Below are positions 14,136 through 21,519 of a stretch of DNA of 32,777 nt, in pieces. Numbering within the stretch: position 1 is the first letter of the stretch; each line of letters begins with the position of its first letter. The notes under the pieces were generated by a model. That model made no database searches. It saw only the letters and a program-made list of their open reading frames with translations, and had not been told where the DNA came from. Source of the stretch: an uncultured Lachnospiraceae bacterium (lineage in GTDB: Bacteria > Bacillota > Clostridia > Lachnospirales > Lachnospiraceae). The stretch is taken from positions 1 through 32,777 of the forward strand of contig OMXP01000029.1 in NCBI GenBank assembly GCA_900315055.1, given 5' to 3'. The position numbers and the translations under genes are program-made.

Positions 14136-14729
14136 TTACTGATCCGGGTCGAGTTCCCGGATAATTTCCTGTGCCACTTCCTTCTTTGATTTCGAGGAAT
14201 CCATCGCGGTCCGCTCGAGGTAGTAGTGTGCCTCTTCCTCGCTCATGCTCTTCTTCTCGATGAGAAGACACTTGGCTCTTGTCACGATGGTTGTCTCGTC
14301 GAGCCGGCGCTTTAATTTCAGGTTCTCGTTCTGCAGCTGTGCGATCTTCCCGTGCATGCTCTCCAGCATGCGGACCCCCTCGAGCAGTGTCTGCCCGCGG
14401 ATCGGCCTTGAGAGCACGAAGATGCCGTAGCCTCTTACCTTATAGGTGACCTGCTCATACAGGTCTGCCTTGACCAGCACCATCACCTGCACGAAGGGAA
14501 ACCGTGTCACGATGTCGAGCGCCGAGTTGACTCCGAATTCATCGGGGATCGGCGTATTGATGATGACGATGTCGCACAGGCCTGCCGATGCCTTCTGCTT
14601 GGCCTCCGCCATCGAACCGGCAAACGCGACAGAGCTGAACACGCCGGCTACGATCTGCTTGATCGCGGCATAGGATGTCTGTGATGCGGCAACAATGACC
14701 GCATTGCATTTTGTCACTCCTGCGGGCAT
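14136..14729 (-). CDS. ANTAR-domain regulator with atypical receiver domain
   Basis: A 197-residue protein. Residues 8-120 have the fold pattern of a response-regulator receiver, but the phosphoacceptor position in DIVIINTPIPDEFG is asparagine (N58), so classic phosphorylation is unlikely. A short coiled coil (about 122-145) leads to the ANTAR domain (about 147-193), with AKCLLIEKKSMSEEEAHYYL. ANTAR proteins bind paired RNA hairpins and block terminators. The start at 14729 follows AGGAAGGAC; the gene lies 16 bases after glnA. In clostridia such genes next to glnA are linked to nitrogen control. Candidate targets are the attenuated leaders in this window and the hairpin that follows this gene. 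Confidence 0.9.
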   Translation of the reverse strand: MPAGVTKCNAVIVAASQTSYAAIKQIVAGVFSSVAFAGSMAEAKQKASAGLCDIVIINTPIPDEFGVNSALDIVTRFPFVQVMVLVKADLYEQVTYKVRGYGIFVLSRPIRGQTLLEGVRMLESMHGKIAQLQNENLKLKRRLDETTIVTRAKCLLIEKKSMSEEEAHYYLERTAMDSSKSKKEVAQEIIRELDPDQ

Positions 14730-14745
14730 GAAGTCCTTCCTATCA

Positions 14746-15966
14746 TCAGCGGTCCCTGTGGCAGTACGCGGCAAGGCATTCCTCTGATACATGCTTCCTG
14801 ACAAATTCCGAATCCACCGCGTACTGTACCGCCTCCTCGAAGTGAGAGGGCAGTTTCTCGAGCTTGCCGGTCAGATCCGGATCGGCGCGGTAGAGGTTGA
14901 TGTTCATCGGGCGCTCCGGCGCCATCTTCCTGCTGATGCCGTCAAGGCCGGCATAGATCAGCAGGGTGTAGGCAAGATACGGGTTTGCCATCGGATCCGG
15001 GGAACGCAGCTCAATACGGCGTCCGCCGGAAGGATCGGCCGGAATACGGATCAGCTGCGAGCGGTTTTCGTCCGACCAGGAGATATAGTAGGGCGCCTCG
15101 AGCTGGCCGAAGCGCTCATAGCTCTTGGGCGTCGGATTCAGGAACAGCGTGATCTCTTTGATATGGCGCATGATGCCGGCCATGAAGCTGTCGGTGTAAT
15201 CCGTGCCATCCGTGCTCTTCACGGACATGTTGAGGTGCATGCCGTTGCCGGCCGCATCGCGAAGCGGCTTCGGGGAGAAGTCCGCCCACATGCCGTTCTG
15301 ATCGGCGAGATTCCGAACCGCCCACTTGAACATCGTGGTGTTGTCCGCACTGGTTAAGGGGTCGGAATAGCGGAAATCCACTTCATTCTGTCCCGGGCCC
15401 TGCTCATGGTGCGAGGCCTCGGGGGTGATGCCCATCTCGAGCAGCGTAAAGCAGATGTCACGCCGAAGGTTCTCGCCACGGTCTGCGGGAGCGACAGCCA
15501 TGTAGGATGCGTGGTCGATGGGCTCCTGAGTCTGCTCACCCTTGTCATCGAGCTTGAAGACATAGAACTCGATCTCGGGTCCGATGTTCACGCTGATGCC
15601 GCTCTCCCGTGCGGTGCGCACCGCGCGCCGGAGCATGTACCGGGTGTCCTTCTCAAACGGAGTGCCGTCCGGATAGCAGATGTCGCAGAACATGCGGCAG
15701 ACACCGCCATCCAGCGGGCGCCAGGGAATGATGGAGAGGGATGTCGGATCCGGCTTCAGGAACAGATCACTCTTGACCTCCTCGCCAAAGCCCGTGATCG
15801 CCGAGGCATCAAAGGAGATTCCCACCTCAAAGGCACGGCGAAGCTCACCGGGCATGATCGCGATGTTCTTCTGATTGCCAAACACGTCGAAAAATGCCAG
15901 CCGGATGAACTTGATGTTCTCCTCGTCGACAAAGTTCAGTACGTCTTCATAGGTGTGTGCCTGCAT
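14746..15966 (-). CDS. glnA: Glutamine synthetase, type I family, C-terminally short
   Basis: A 406-residue GSI-type protein making glutamine from glutamate, ammonia and ATP. The beta-grasp domain includes IKFIRLAFFDVFGNQKN and SFDASAITGF. GPEIEFYVF, HHEQGPGQNEVDFRYSD, GNGMHLNMS, NRSQLIRIP and RIELRSPDPMANPYLAY are the metal-, ATP- and glutamate-site motifs. Typical enzymes have about 440-470 residues. This one ends at LAAYCHRDR, without the last 30 or so residues that form the C-terminal helical extension (helical thong). The next reading frames do not restore it, so it seems a genuine short form. The start at 15966 has AGGGGG upstream and lies 10 bases after pyrG. Confidence 0.9.
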   Translation of the reverse strand: MQAHTYEDVLNFVDEENIKFIRLAFFDVFGNQKNIAIMPGELRRAFEVGISFDASAITGFGEEVKSDLFLKPDPTSLSIIPWRPLDGGVCRMFCDICYPDGTPFEKDTRYMLRRAVRTARESGISVNIGPEIEFYVFKLDDKGEQTQEPIDHASYMAVAPADRGENLRRDICFTLLEMGITPEASHHEQGPGQNEVDFRYSDPLTSADNTTMFKWAVRNLADQNGMWADFSPKPLRDAAGNGMHLNMSVKSTDGTDYTDSFMAGIMRHIKEITLFLNPTPKSYERFGQLEAPYYISWSDENRSQLIRIPADPSGGRRIELRSPDPMANPYLAYTLLIYAGLDGISRKMAPERPMNINLYRADPDLTGKLEKLPSHFEEAVQYAVDSEFVRKHVSEECLAAYCHRDR

Positions 15967-15976
15967 AACCAACCCC

Positions 15977-17614
15977 CTATTCTTTCGTATCAGAGGCCGC
16001 GTCCTGTCCATGTGCTTCCTTGTAGGCCTTGGCTGCTGCGACCAGTCCTCTGAAGAGCGGGTGCGGCTTGTTCGGACGGGACTTGAATTCCGGATGTGCC
16101 TGTGTTCCGATGTAGTACGGGTGATCGGAAAGCTCGATCATCTCGACGATGCGGCCGTCCGGAGACAGACCGGAAAGCTTCATGCCGCCTTCCCTGAGCG
16201 CCTCCCTGTAATCGTTGTTCACCTCATAGCGGTGGCGGTGGCGCTCGGAGATATCCTTTGTGCCGTAGAGCTCATAGGCCTTGCTCGTCTCATCCAGGAC
16301 GCACGGATAGGCACCCAGGCGCATCGTGCCGCCGAGGTTCTCGACGCCGCGCTGCTCGGGCATGAGGTCGATGACCGGGTGCATCGTATCCGGTGCAAAC
16401 TCGGCGCTGTTGGCATCGTGCATGCCGAGGACGTCCCGTGCGAACGAGACGATGGCCATCTGCATGCCAAGGCAGATGCCAAGGTAGGGGATCTTCTTGT
16501 CCCGGGCATAGCCCGCTGCCATGATCATGCCCTCGGTGCCGCGGTCGCCGAAGCCGCCAGGAACGATCATGCCGTCAATTCCGGACAGAAGGGCTTCGCA
16601 CCCCTGCCGCTCGACTTCCTCGGAATCCACCCAGCGGATGTTCACCTTTGCGTGGTTTGCGATGCCGCCGTGGTGCAGAGCCTCGACGACGGACAGGTAG
16701 GCATCATGGAGCGTCGTGTACTTGCCGACCAGTGCGATCTCCACCTCGTCCTTGGAGTTCTTGAGATTGTCGACCATCTCAATCCAGTCGGACAGATCCG
16801 GCTCCGGGCAGGGAAGATCAAGGCAGCGGCAGACTGCCTGTGCCAGGTGCTCGTCCTCCATCATGAGCGGCACCTCGTAGATCGACTCCGCGTTCAGGTT
16901 CTGGATGACATTTCCCTGCGGGACGTTGCAGTAGAGCGAGATCTTGTCGCGCAGATACTGGGGAATCTCGCTGTTGACACGGCAGACAATGATGTCTGCG
17001 CGAATGCCCATCTGCTGCAGTTCCTTGACGGACTGCTGCGTGGGCTTGGTCTTCATCTCATTGGAGCCATACAGATACGGGATCAGCGTGACATGGATCA
17101 TGCAGGAGTTCTTCGGCCCCAGTTCCTGCTGGAACTGGCGGATGGCCTCATAGAAGGCCTGGGACTCGATGTCTCCGACCGTGCCGCCGATCTCAATGAT
17201 CGCAATGGAGTCCTCATTCGGATCGTCCGAGCGGTAGAACCTCGACTTGATCTCGTTCGTGATGTGCGGAATCACCTGCACGGTGCCTCCGCCGTAATCC
17301 CCGTGACGCTCCTTGTTGATGACGGTCCAGTAGACCTTTCCGGAGGTGACATTGGACTTGTGGTTCAGGTTCTCGTCGATGAAACGCTCATAGTGGCCAA
17401 GGTCCAGATCCGTCTCGGTGCCGTCGTCCGTGACAAACACCTCGCCGTGCTGGATCGGGTTCATGGTGCCCGGGTCCACGTTCAGGTAGGGGTCGAACTT
17501 CTGCATCGTGACCTTGTAGCCGCGCGCCTTCAGAAGACGCCCGAGAGAGGCCGCCGTGATGCCCTTGCCAAGACCGGATACCACGCCTCCTGTGACAAAT
17601 ACGTACTTAACCAT
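15977..17614 (-). CDS. pyrG: CTP synthase
   Basis: A 545-residue, full-length CTP synthase converting UTP to CTP with glutamine as nitrogen donor. The N-terminal synthetase domain begins [18 protein letters not shown] (P-loop) and includes [15 protein letters not shown] and [11 protein letters not shown]. The C-terminal glutamine amidotransferase has the nucleophile C381 in LGICLGMQ and H507/E509 in QAHPEF. GGAGGAGAAT precedes the ATG. It heads a pyrG-glnA-ANTAR operon, so a glutamine-consuming enzyme is co-expressed with a glutamine-producing one. A promoter and a leader terminator lie upstream. Confidence 0.97.
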   Translation of the reverse strand: MVKYVFVTGGVVSGLGKGITAASLGRLLKARGYKVTMQKFDPYLNVDPGTMNPIQHGEVFVTDDGTETDLDLGHYERFIDENLNHKSNVTSGKVYWTVINKERHGDYGGGTVQVIPHITNEIKSRFYRSDDPNEDSIAIIEIGGTVGDIESQAFYEAIRQFQQELGPKNSCMIHVTLIPYLYGSNEMKTKPTQQSVKELQQMGIRADIIVCRVNSEIPQYLRDKISLYCNVPQGNVIQNLNAESIYEVPLMMEDEHLAQAVCRCLDLPCPEPDLSDWIEMVDNLKNSKDEVEIALVGKYTTLHDAYLSVVEALHHGGIANHAKVNIRWVDSEEVERQGCEALLSGIDGMIVPGGFGDRGTEGMIMAAGYARDKKIPYLGICLGMQMAIVSFARDVLGMHDANSAEFAPDTMHPVIDLMPEQRGVENLGGTMRLGAYPCVLDETSKAYELYGTKDISERHRHRYEVNNDYREALREGGMKLSGLSPDGRIVEMIELSDHPYYIGTQAHPEFKSRPNKPHPLFRGLVAAAKAYKEAHGQDAASDTKE

Positions 17615-17665
17615 ATTCTCCTCCGTTCACTTTGTTCACTTTTTTCCGCCTTAAAACAACCAAAT

Positions 17666-17725
17666 AAAAAAGGTGGCAGGTATCCGGCGAATACGTGTTC
17701 TTCCGGATAACGTCCTTGTCACCCA
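17666..17725 (-). terminator. Leader terminator (attenuator) of pyrG
   Basis: On the minus strand a long, slightly bulged stem pairs GGTGACAAGG...TATCCGG with CCGGATACCTGCCACC and ends in TTTTTT, about 50 bases before the pyrG start codon. Promoter-proximal attenuation of pyrG is the rule in Firmicutes (CTP-sensed in Bacillus), but the GGGC start used there is not seen at the predicted start here. Confidence 0.75.
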
Positions 17726-17755
17726 ATCCTCTTAAGATCATCTCAAAACAGGGAT

Positions 17756-17784
17756 ATTTTACTCCATCGGCCGATTTTTGTACA
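17756..17784 (-). promoter_or_regulatory. pyrG promoter
   Basis: On the minus strand: -35 TGTACA (17784-17779), 17-base spacer, -10 TAAAAT (17761-17756). It places the leader terminator inside the transcript. Confidence 0.55.
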
Positions 17785-17814
17785 CGGGAAAAGCGCTTCC
17801 GGCCAAGTTTCCCG

Positions 17815-17842
17815 TTGCAGGATTTTTCATTCCGGGTACAAT
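17815..17842 (+). promoter_or_regulatory. folT promoter
   Basis: -35 TTGCAG (17815-17820), 16-base spacer, -10 TACAAT (17837-17842). The predicted start, near 17849, is about ten bases before the riboswitch. Confidence 0.6.
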
Positions 17843-17858
17843 AAAGGCACAATCAACA

Positions 17859-17974
17859 GGGCAGAGTAGGATCCCGCGCGTCAAGTGCCGGCTGAACAGG
17901 GAGTTGTCAGCCGGACGAAAGAAAGTTCATCATCAGATGTTCTTTCTGCGGTGCAGGATCCGCATCCCGCTGCT
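17859..17974 (+). ncRNA. Tetrahydrofolate (THF) riboswitch
   Basis: The segment matches the clostridial THF riboswitch in order: GCAGAGTAGGATCC, CGCGCGTCAAGTG, GAACAGGGAGTTGTC inside the CCGGCT/AGCCGG stem, ACGAAAGAAAG with its CTTTCT partner, GCGGTGCAGGATCC and GCATCCCGCTGC. The internal helices pair (GGATCC/GGATCC, GCAG/CTGC). This class binds reduced folates and controls folate uptake and synthesis genes in Firmicutes. The gene downstream is a folate transporter, which fits. Confidence 0.93.
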
Positions 17975-17994
17975 GCAACAGGAAGACTTTTCCG

Positions 17995-18034
17995 CCTCCC
18001 AAATGCAGTACGCGAAGACAACTGCAGAAGGAGG
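17995..18034 (+). promoter_or_regulatory. Shine-Dalgarno-sequestering hairpin of the THF riboswitch
   Basis: CCTCC (17995-17999) pairs with GGAGG of the folT ribosome binding site (18030-18034). The hairpin is stabilised by TGCAGT/ACTGCA inside it. No U-tract follows, so the switch most likely acts on translation. Confidence 0.7.
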
Positions 18035-18041
18035 TCTTTTC

Positions 18042-18617
18042 ATGTCCGATAAACATTCCAGATCAAACACGCTGTCCATTCAGGTGCTCTCGTTCACAGG
18101 GCTCATGGGAGCGCTGGCCATCGTGCTCTCGTATGTCGCCTCCATTCAGGTAACCGACTACCTGCGCATCGGGTTTTCCTCGGTTCCGAACCGCCTCGTC
18201 GACTACCTGCTGGGTCCCTTTGCAGGTGCCGTGTTCGGCGGGGTCATGGACGTCGTCAAATACCTGTGCCACCCGACGGGCCCGTTTTTCCCGGGCTATA
18301 CCCTCTCTGCAGCCGTGGGCTCTCTTTTCTTCGGCCTCATGACACACGGAAAGAACGGCCATAAGGTAAGCCTTCCCCGGATCTTTGCGGGGCAGCTTTT
18401 CATCAAGCTCTTTGTCAACATCTGCCTCAACACCCTCTGGTCGATGATCCTCTACGGAAACAGCCTTGCCGCCATTCTGCCGGCAAGAGCTCTCTCCAAC
18501 CTGATCCAGCTGCCGGTGGACACCGCCGTTCTGTACGTCCTGTTCCTCTCTCTTGAAAAGAGCCATGTGCTCTCGCACATGAGAAGTTTCCTGAAGCTCT
18601 CCCCTGCAAAAGGCTGA
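18042..18617 (+). CDS. folT: Folate ECF transporter substrate-binding (S) component
   Basis: A 191-residue integral membrane protein with about six hydrophobic segments, the usual size of an ECF S component. LRIGFSSVPNRLVDYLLGPFAGAVFGGVMDVVKYL is the FolT-type signature covering the loop and helices that bind folate. It needs the shared EcfA/A'/T module, which is not in the window. The start at 18042 follows GAAGGAGG. The assignment to folate rests on the signature together with the THF riboswitch. The gene is convergent with the GH31 gene, with only 14 bases between stops and no separate terminator visible. Confidence 0.93.
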   Translation: MSDKHSRSNTLSIQVLSFTGLMGALAIVLSYVASIQVTDYLRIGFSSVPNRLVDYLLGPFAGAVFGGVMDVVKYLCHPTGPFFPGYTLSAAVGSLFFGLMTHGKNGHKVSLPRIFAGQLFIKLFVNICLNTLWSMILYGNSLAAILPARALSNLIQLPVDTAVLYVLFLSLEKSHVLSHMRSFLKLSPAKG

Positions 18618-18631
18618 CACCCGGGATCCTC

Positions 18632-20557
18632 TCAGCCCCGGATCTGCGTGAGATTCCCGAGGTCAAGCTCGGCAGTGTTTGCAGCGGGAACGCCAAGAGG
18701 CAGCACATGGCCTTTGCGGATAAACACCAGAGCCTCATTCAGAGCGCAGGAAACGTAATGGTCTCCCTTTGCAAGCGGCACGGTATCGTAGTCTTCAAAG
18801 GAGCGGAAGCGAACGAGCGTCATGTCCTCCGGAAGATAGACCATGCGCCCTGTCTTATTCTGTTCCACCACCGGGGCGATCATCACGTCCTCGCCTGCCA
18901 TCAGCTGATCCTCGATCTGCATTACCCTCTCATCGTTTCCGTAGAAGAACGAGAGCGGTGCAAAGTACATCGCATCGTCGTCTCTCGCCTTCCGGAACTG
19001 GGCATAGATATACGGGATCAGAGCGTAGCGAAGCTGCACGAGATTCTCGAACCAGCTCCTGTGCGGGAAGCGGTAGAGCTCCTTTTGTCTTGTCCCGAGG
19101 GCTGCGTGGTTCCGATAGAGCGGGGTGAACAGGGACGCGGACAGCCACCGGAGCATCAGGTCCTCGGTGGTATCGTCCATGAATCCTCCCATGTCCGATC
19201 CGGAATAGAGAAAGCCTGCCATGTTCAGGGCGGGCTGCTGCTGGAGGGAGAGTTTCAGGTGGCTCCACCAGGTTCTGTTGTCGCCGGTCCAGACGCCGCC
19301 ATAGCGGTGCATGCCGATGTAGGAGGATCTTGAAAACAGCAGTACCTTCCCCTCCCCGCACGCCTTCAGGAAGTGCTCCCCGGCAGCGCGTGTCATGTTG
19401 AAGCCAAAGAGATTGTGGACGTCATCGTGGCAGACCTTTGTTCCGTCCGCGTCATGAAACATGTTCCGGTAATCCTCCCGGTTGTTCGAGAGGGTCCCCA
19501 TCTCATCCCGAAGACGCATGAACGCATTGACATCAAGGTCTTTTCCCTCATAGCCTGCCACATTCCGGATGGCCTGGTTCAGCCGCTCCGGCGTGTAGAA
19601 GATCGAGGGCTCGTTCATGTCGTTCCAGAACCCGTCGATTCCGGCATCAAGGAGCACATCGTACTGTGATCCGAACCACTGTCTTGCCCTGCTGCTTAAG
19701 ACATCCGGGAAGCACACCTCTCCCGGCCAGACTGCGGCGGTAAAGTCCTTCCCGTCTTTATCCTTTACAAAATATCCGTTCTTTTTTCCCTCTTCGTAGA
19801 CACAGTAGCCCTCCTCTTTCCGGATGCCGGCATCGATGATCGGCACGAGGTGAATGCCGCGGTCTTTCATGCGGGAAACAAACCCCGGAAAATCCGGGAA
19901 GGTCTCTTCATTTACCGTGAAGTCCTTGAAGTGATCCATATAGTCGATGTCAAGATAGATGGCATCGAGGGGAACGCCCATCCGCTCGTAGGAGTCCGCA
20001 ACCTCTTCGACATCGTCCTCACTCTTGTATCCCCACCTGCTCTGTCCGTAGCCGAAGGCAAAAAGCGGCGGCAGATAGCTCTTTCCGATGAGCCTGCGGA
20101 AATGGTGCACCACGTCCCGCCTTGCGGCCGCAGGATCCATCTTTGCACTCGTTACAAGATACAGCTCAAAGTCCGGCTTTGCCGGGCGGATACAGAGCCG
20201 GTCCATCTTTGTATAGCCGATGTCAAAGGTCACCTCGCCGGGGCAGTCGACAAAGATCCCGAGGCTTCGAAGGCCGTTCGTCACAAGAAGGAAGTTCTGG
20301 CTCGCGTACAGGCTCTTTGTCGTCTCCATGTGCAGAAACTCGTCCGTGTTATAGGAGACATAGATCCAGCCCCGCTTGTTCATGCCGCGCACGGTCTCGC
20401 CAAGACCGTAGACGACGTCATCGTCCGAAAGCGTCATGGAAAGGCTGCTGCCGTCCTTTTCCACGGAAAGGTACGGAACCGGGCCGTCGGAAACTGCAGG
20501 CTTATTCGGCACGGCCTCTGTATCAAAGGGATGTCCGAAGAGATATCGAAGTATCAT
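18632..20557 (-). CDS. GH31 alpha-glucosidase family protein
   Basis: A 641-residue glycoside hydrolase of family 31. The nucleophile is D313 in GFWNDMNEPS and the acid/base is D426 in WTGDNRTWW; FGYGQSRWGY and YLDIDYMDHFKDFT are substrate-site motifs. No signal peptide is seen, so it should act in the cytoplasm on imported alpha-glucosides; exact specificity (glucose, xylose or other) cannot be read from these motifs. AGGAGGAC precedes the ATG at 20557. The gene is divergent from the histidine phosphatase gene, and no sugar transporter is next to it. Confidence 0.93.
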   Translation of the reverse strand: MILRYLFGHPFDTEAVPNKPAVSDGPVPYLSVEKDGSSLSMTLSDDDVVYGLGETVRGMNKRGWIYVSYNTDEFLHMETTKSLYASQNFLLVTNGLRSLGIFVDCPGEVTFDIGYTKMDRLCIRPAKPDFELYLVTSAKMDPAAARRDVVHHFRRLIGKSYLPPLFAFGYGQSRWGYKSEDDVEEVADSYERMGVPLDAIYLDIDYMDHFKDFTVNEETFPDFPGFVSRMKDRGIHLVPIIDAGIRKEEGYCVYEEGKKNGYFVKDKDGKDFTAAVWPGEVCFPDVLSSRARQWFGSQYDVLLDAGIDGFWNDMNEPSIFYTPERLNQAIRNVAGYEGKDLDVNAFMRLRDEMGTLSNNREDYRNMFHDADGTKVCHDDVHNLFGFNMTRAAGEHFLKACGEGKVLLFSRSSYIGMHRYGGVWTGDNRTWWSHLKLSLQQQPALNMAGFLYSGSDMGGFMDDTTEDLMLRWLSASLFTPLYRNHAALGTRQKELYRFPHRSWFENLVQLRYALIPYIYAQFRKARDDDAMYFAPLSFFYGNDERVMQIEDQLMAGEDVMIAPVVEQNKTGRMVYLPEDMTLVRFRSFEDYDTVPLAKGDHYVSCALNEALVFIRKGHVLPLGVPAANTAELDLGNLTQIRG

Positions 20558-20579
20558 GCTGTTGTCCTCCTGGCATCAT

Positions 20580-20610
20580 TTTACAGATCCCTTGCAGGTT
20601 CTGCTATACT
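20580..20610 (+). promoter_or_regulatory. Promoter of the histidine phosphatase gene
   Basis: Extended -10 TGCTATACT (20602-20610) with a possible -35 TTTACA (20580-20585) at 19 bases. Confidence 0.45.
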
Positions 20611-20654
20611 TTCCGGGAAGAGTACTGAAAAGGTACCGGAAAGGATTTTCTCTC

Positions 20655-21446
20655 ATGCGACTTATTTTCATCCGGCACGGTGAGCCGGACTATACCACGG
20701 ATACCCTGGACGAAAAGGGCGTGCGGGAGGCAAAAGCTCTCGCAGAGCGCACAAAGCACTGGGACGTCGACCGCATCTACTGTTCTCCCCTCGGAAGAGC
20801 AAGACAGACCGCGGAGCCGATGCTTCAGGCTCTGCAGAAGGACGCTGTCATTCTCCCCTGGCTTCAGGAATTTCACTTTCCGATCGAGGATCCCCTGACC
20901 TGTGAAGTCCACGGTCCCTGGGATCTCATGCCGCAGTACTTTACGAAAGAGCCTCTGATGCTCGATCAAAAGCGCTGGATCGACGCACCGCTCTACAAAG
21001 ACCATGCGGACCTCAGAAAGCGCTGGGAACAGATCCGTGCCGGCATGGACGGGATTCTTGAAGAGTACGGCTACACACGCTGTGGCGGATACTATCAGTT
21101 CGAGGAGCCGGACGGCTCTCCCCTTCCCTCGGAGGTGTCCGATCTGCAGCTTCACGGGACGAAGGATTATGAGGTGCGGGATGCGGACGACACGAAGTCT
21201 CTCGTCTTCTTCTGTCATTTCGGCGTTACCTGCGTGATATTGGGCTATCTTCTGAACATCAGTCCGGTGCTTCTCTGGCAGGGAACGTGCATCCCGACGA
21301 CCGGGGTGACCATCCTCAATGCGGAGAAGCGCCTGCACAACGCCTCCTACTTTCGCATGCAGACCCTTGGCGACTGCACGCATCTTCACGCGGCCGGCGA
21401 ACCTCTCTCCGGCTTTGCGGCCTTCTCACAGCTGTTTCAGCAGTAA
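20655..21446 (+). CDS. Histidine phosphatase superfamily protein
   Basis: A 263-residue protein starting MRLIFIRHGEPDYTTD, with an intact RHG phosphohistidine motif. CSPLGRARQTAEP is the second phosphate-pocket arginine motif, and FCHFGVTCVILGYLL carries the second catalytic histidine. Substrate is unknown; the length and the central insertion (about 95-165) differ from glycolytic mutases, so a general phosphatase is more likely. A weak AAGGA precedes the ATG. It contrasts with the mutase-like protein at 11632-12324, which has lost the same histidine. Confidence 0.87.
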   Translation: MRLIFIRHGEPDYTTDTLDEKGVREAKALAERTKHWDVDRIYCSPLGRARQTAEPMLQALQKDAVILPWLQEFHFPIEDPLTCEVHGPWDLMPQYFTKEPLMLDQKRWIDAPLYKDHADLRKRWEQIRAGMDGILEEYGYTRCGGYYQFEEPDGSPLPSEVSDLQLHGTKDYEVRDADDTKSLVFFCHFGVTCVILGYLLNISPVLLWQGTCIPTTGVTILNAEKRLHNASYFRMQTLGDCTHLHAAGEPLSGFAAFSQLFQQ

Positions 21447-21460
21447 GAACCGGAAACAGA

Positions 21461-21500
21461 AAGACCGGCGTCCCGGGACATCCCGGAGCGCCGGCTTTTT
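21461..21500. terminator. Terminator between the histidine phosphatase gene and gltD
   Basis: CCGGCG/CGCCGG with an inner CCCGGG/CCCGG helix, then CTTTTTG on the plus strand. The converging gltD transcript probably uses it too. Confidence 0.85.
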
Positions 21501-21519
21501 GTCGGTTTACCTTATCTGT

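Noticed and set aside
12380..14164. A 594-codon open frame on the plus strand opposite the M3 peptidase gene
   Set aside because: It is the mirror of a conserved gene in GC-rich sequence, is rich in Leu/Val/Arg/His, and has no domain or ribosome binding site.
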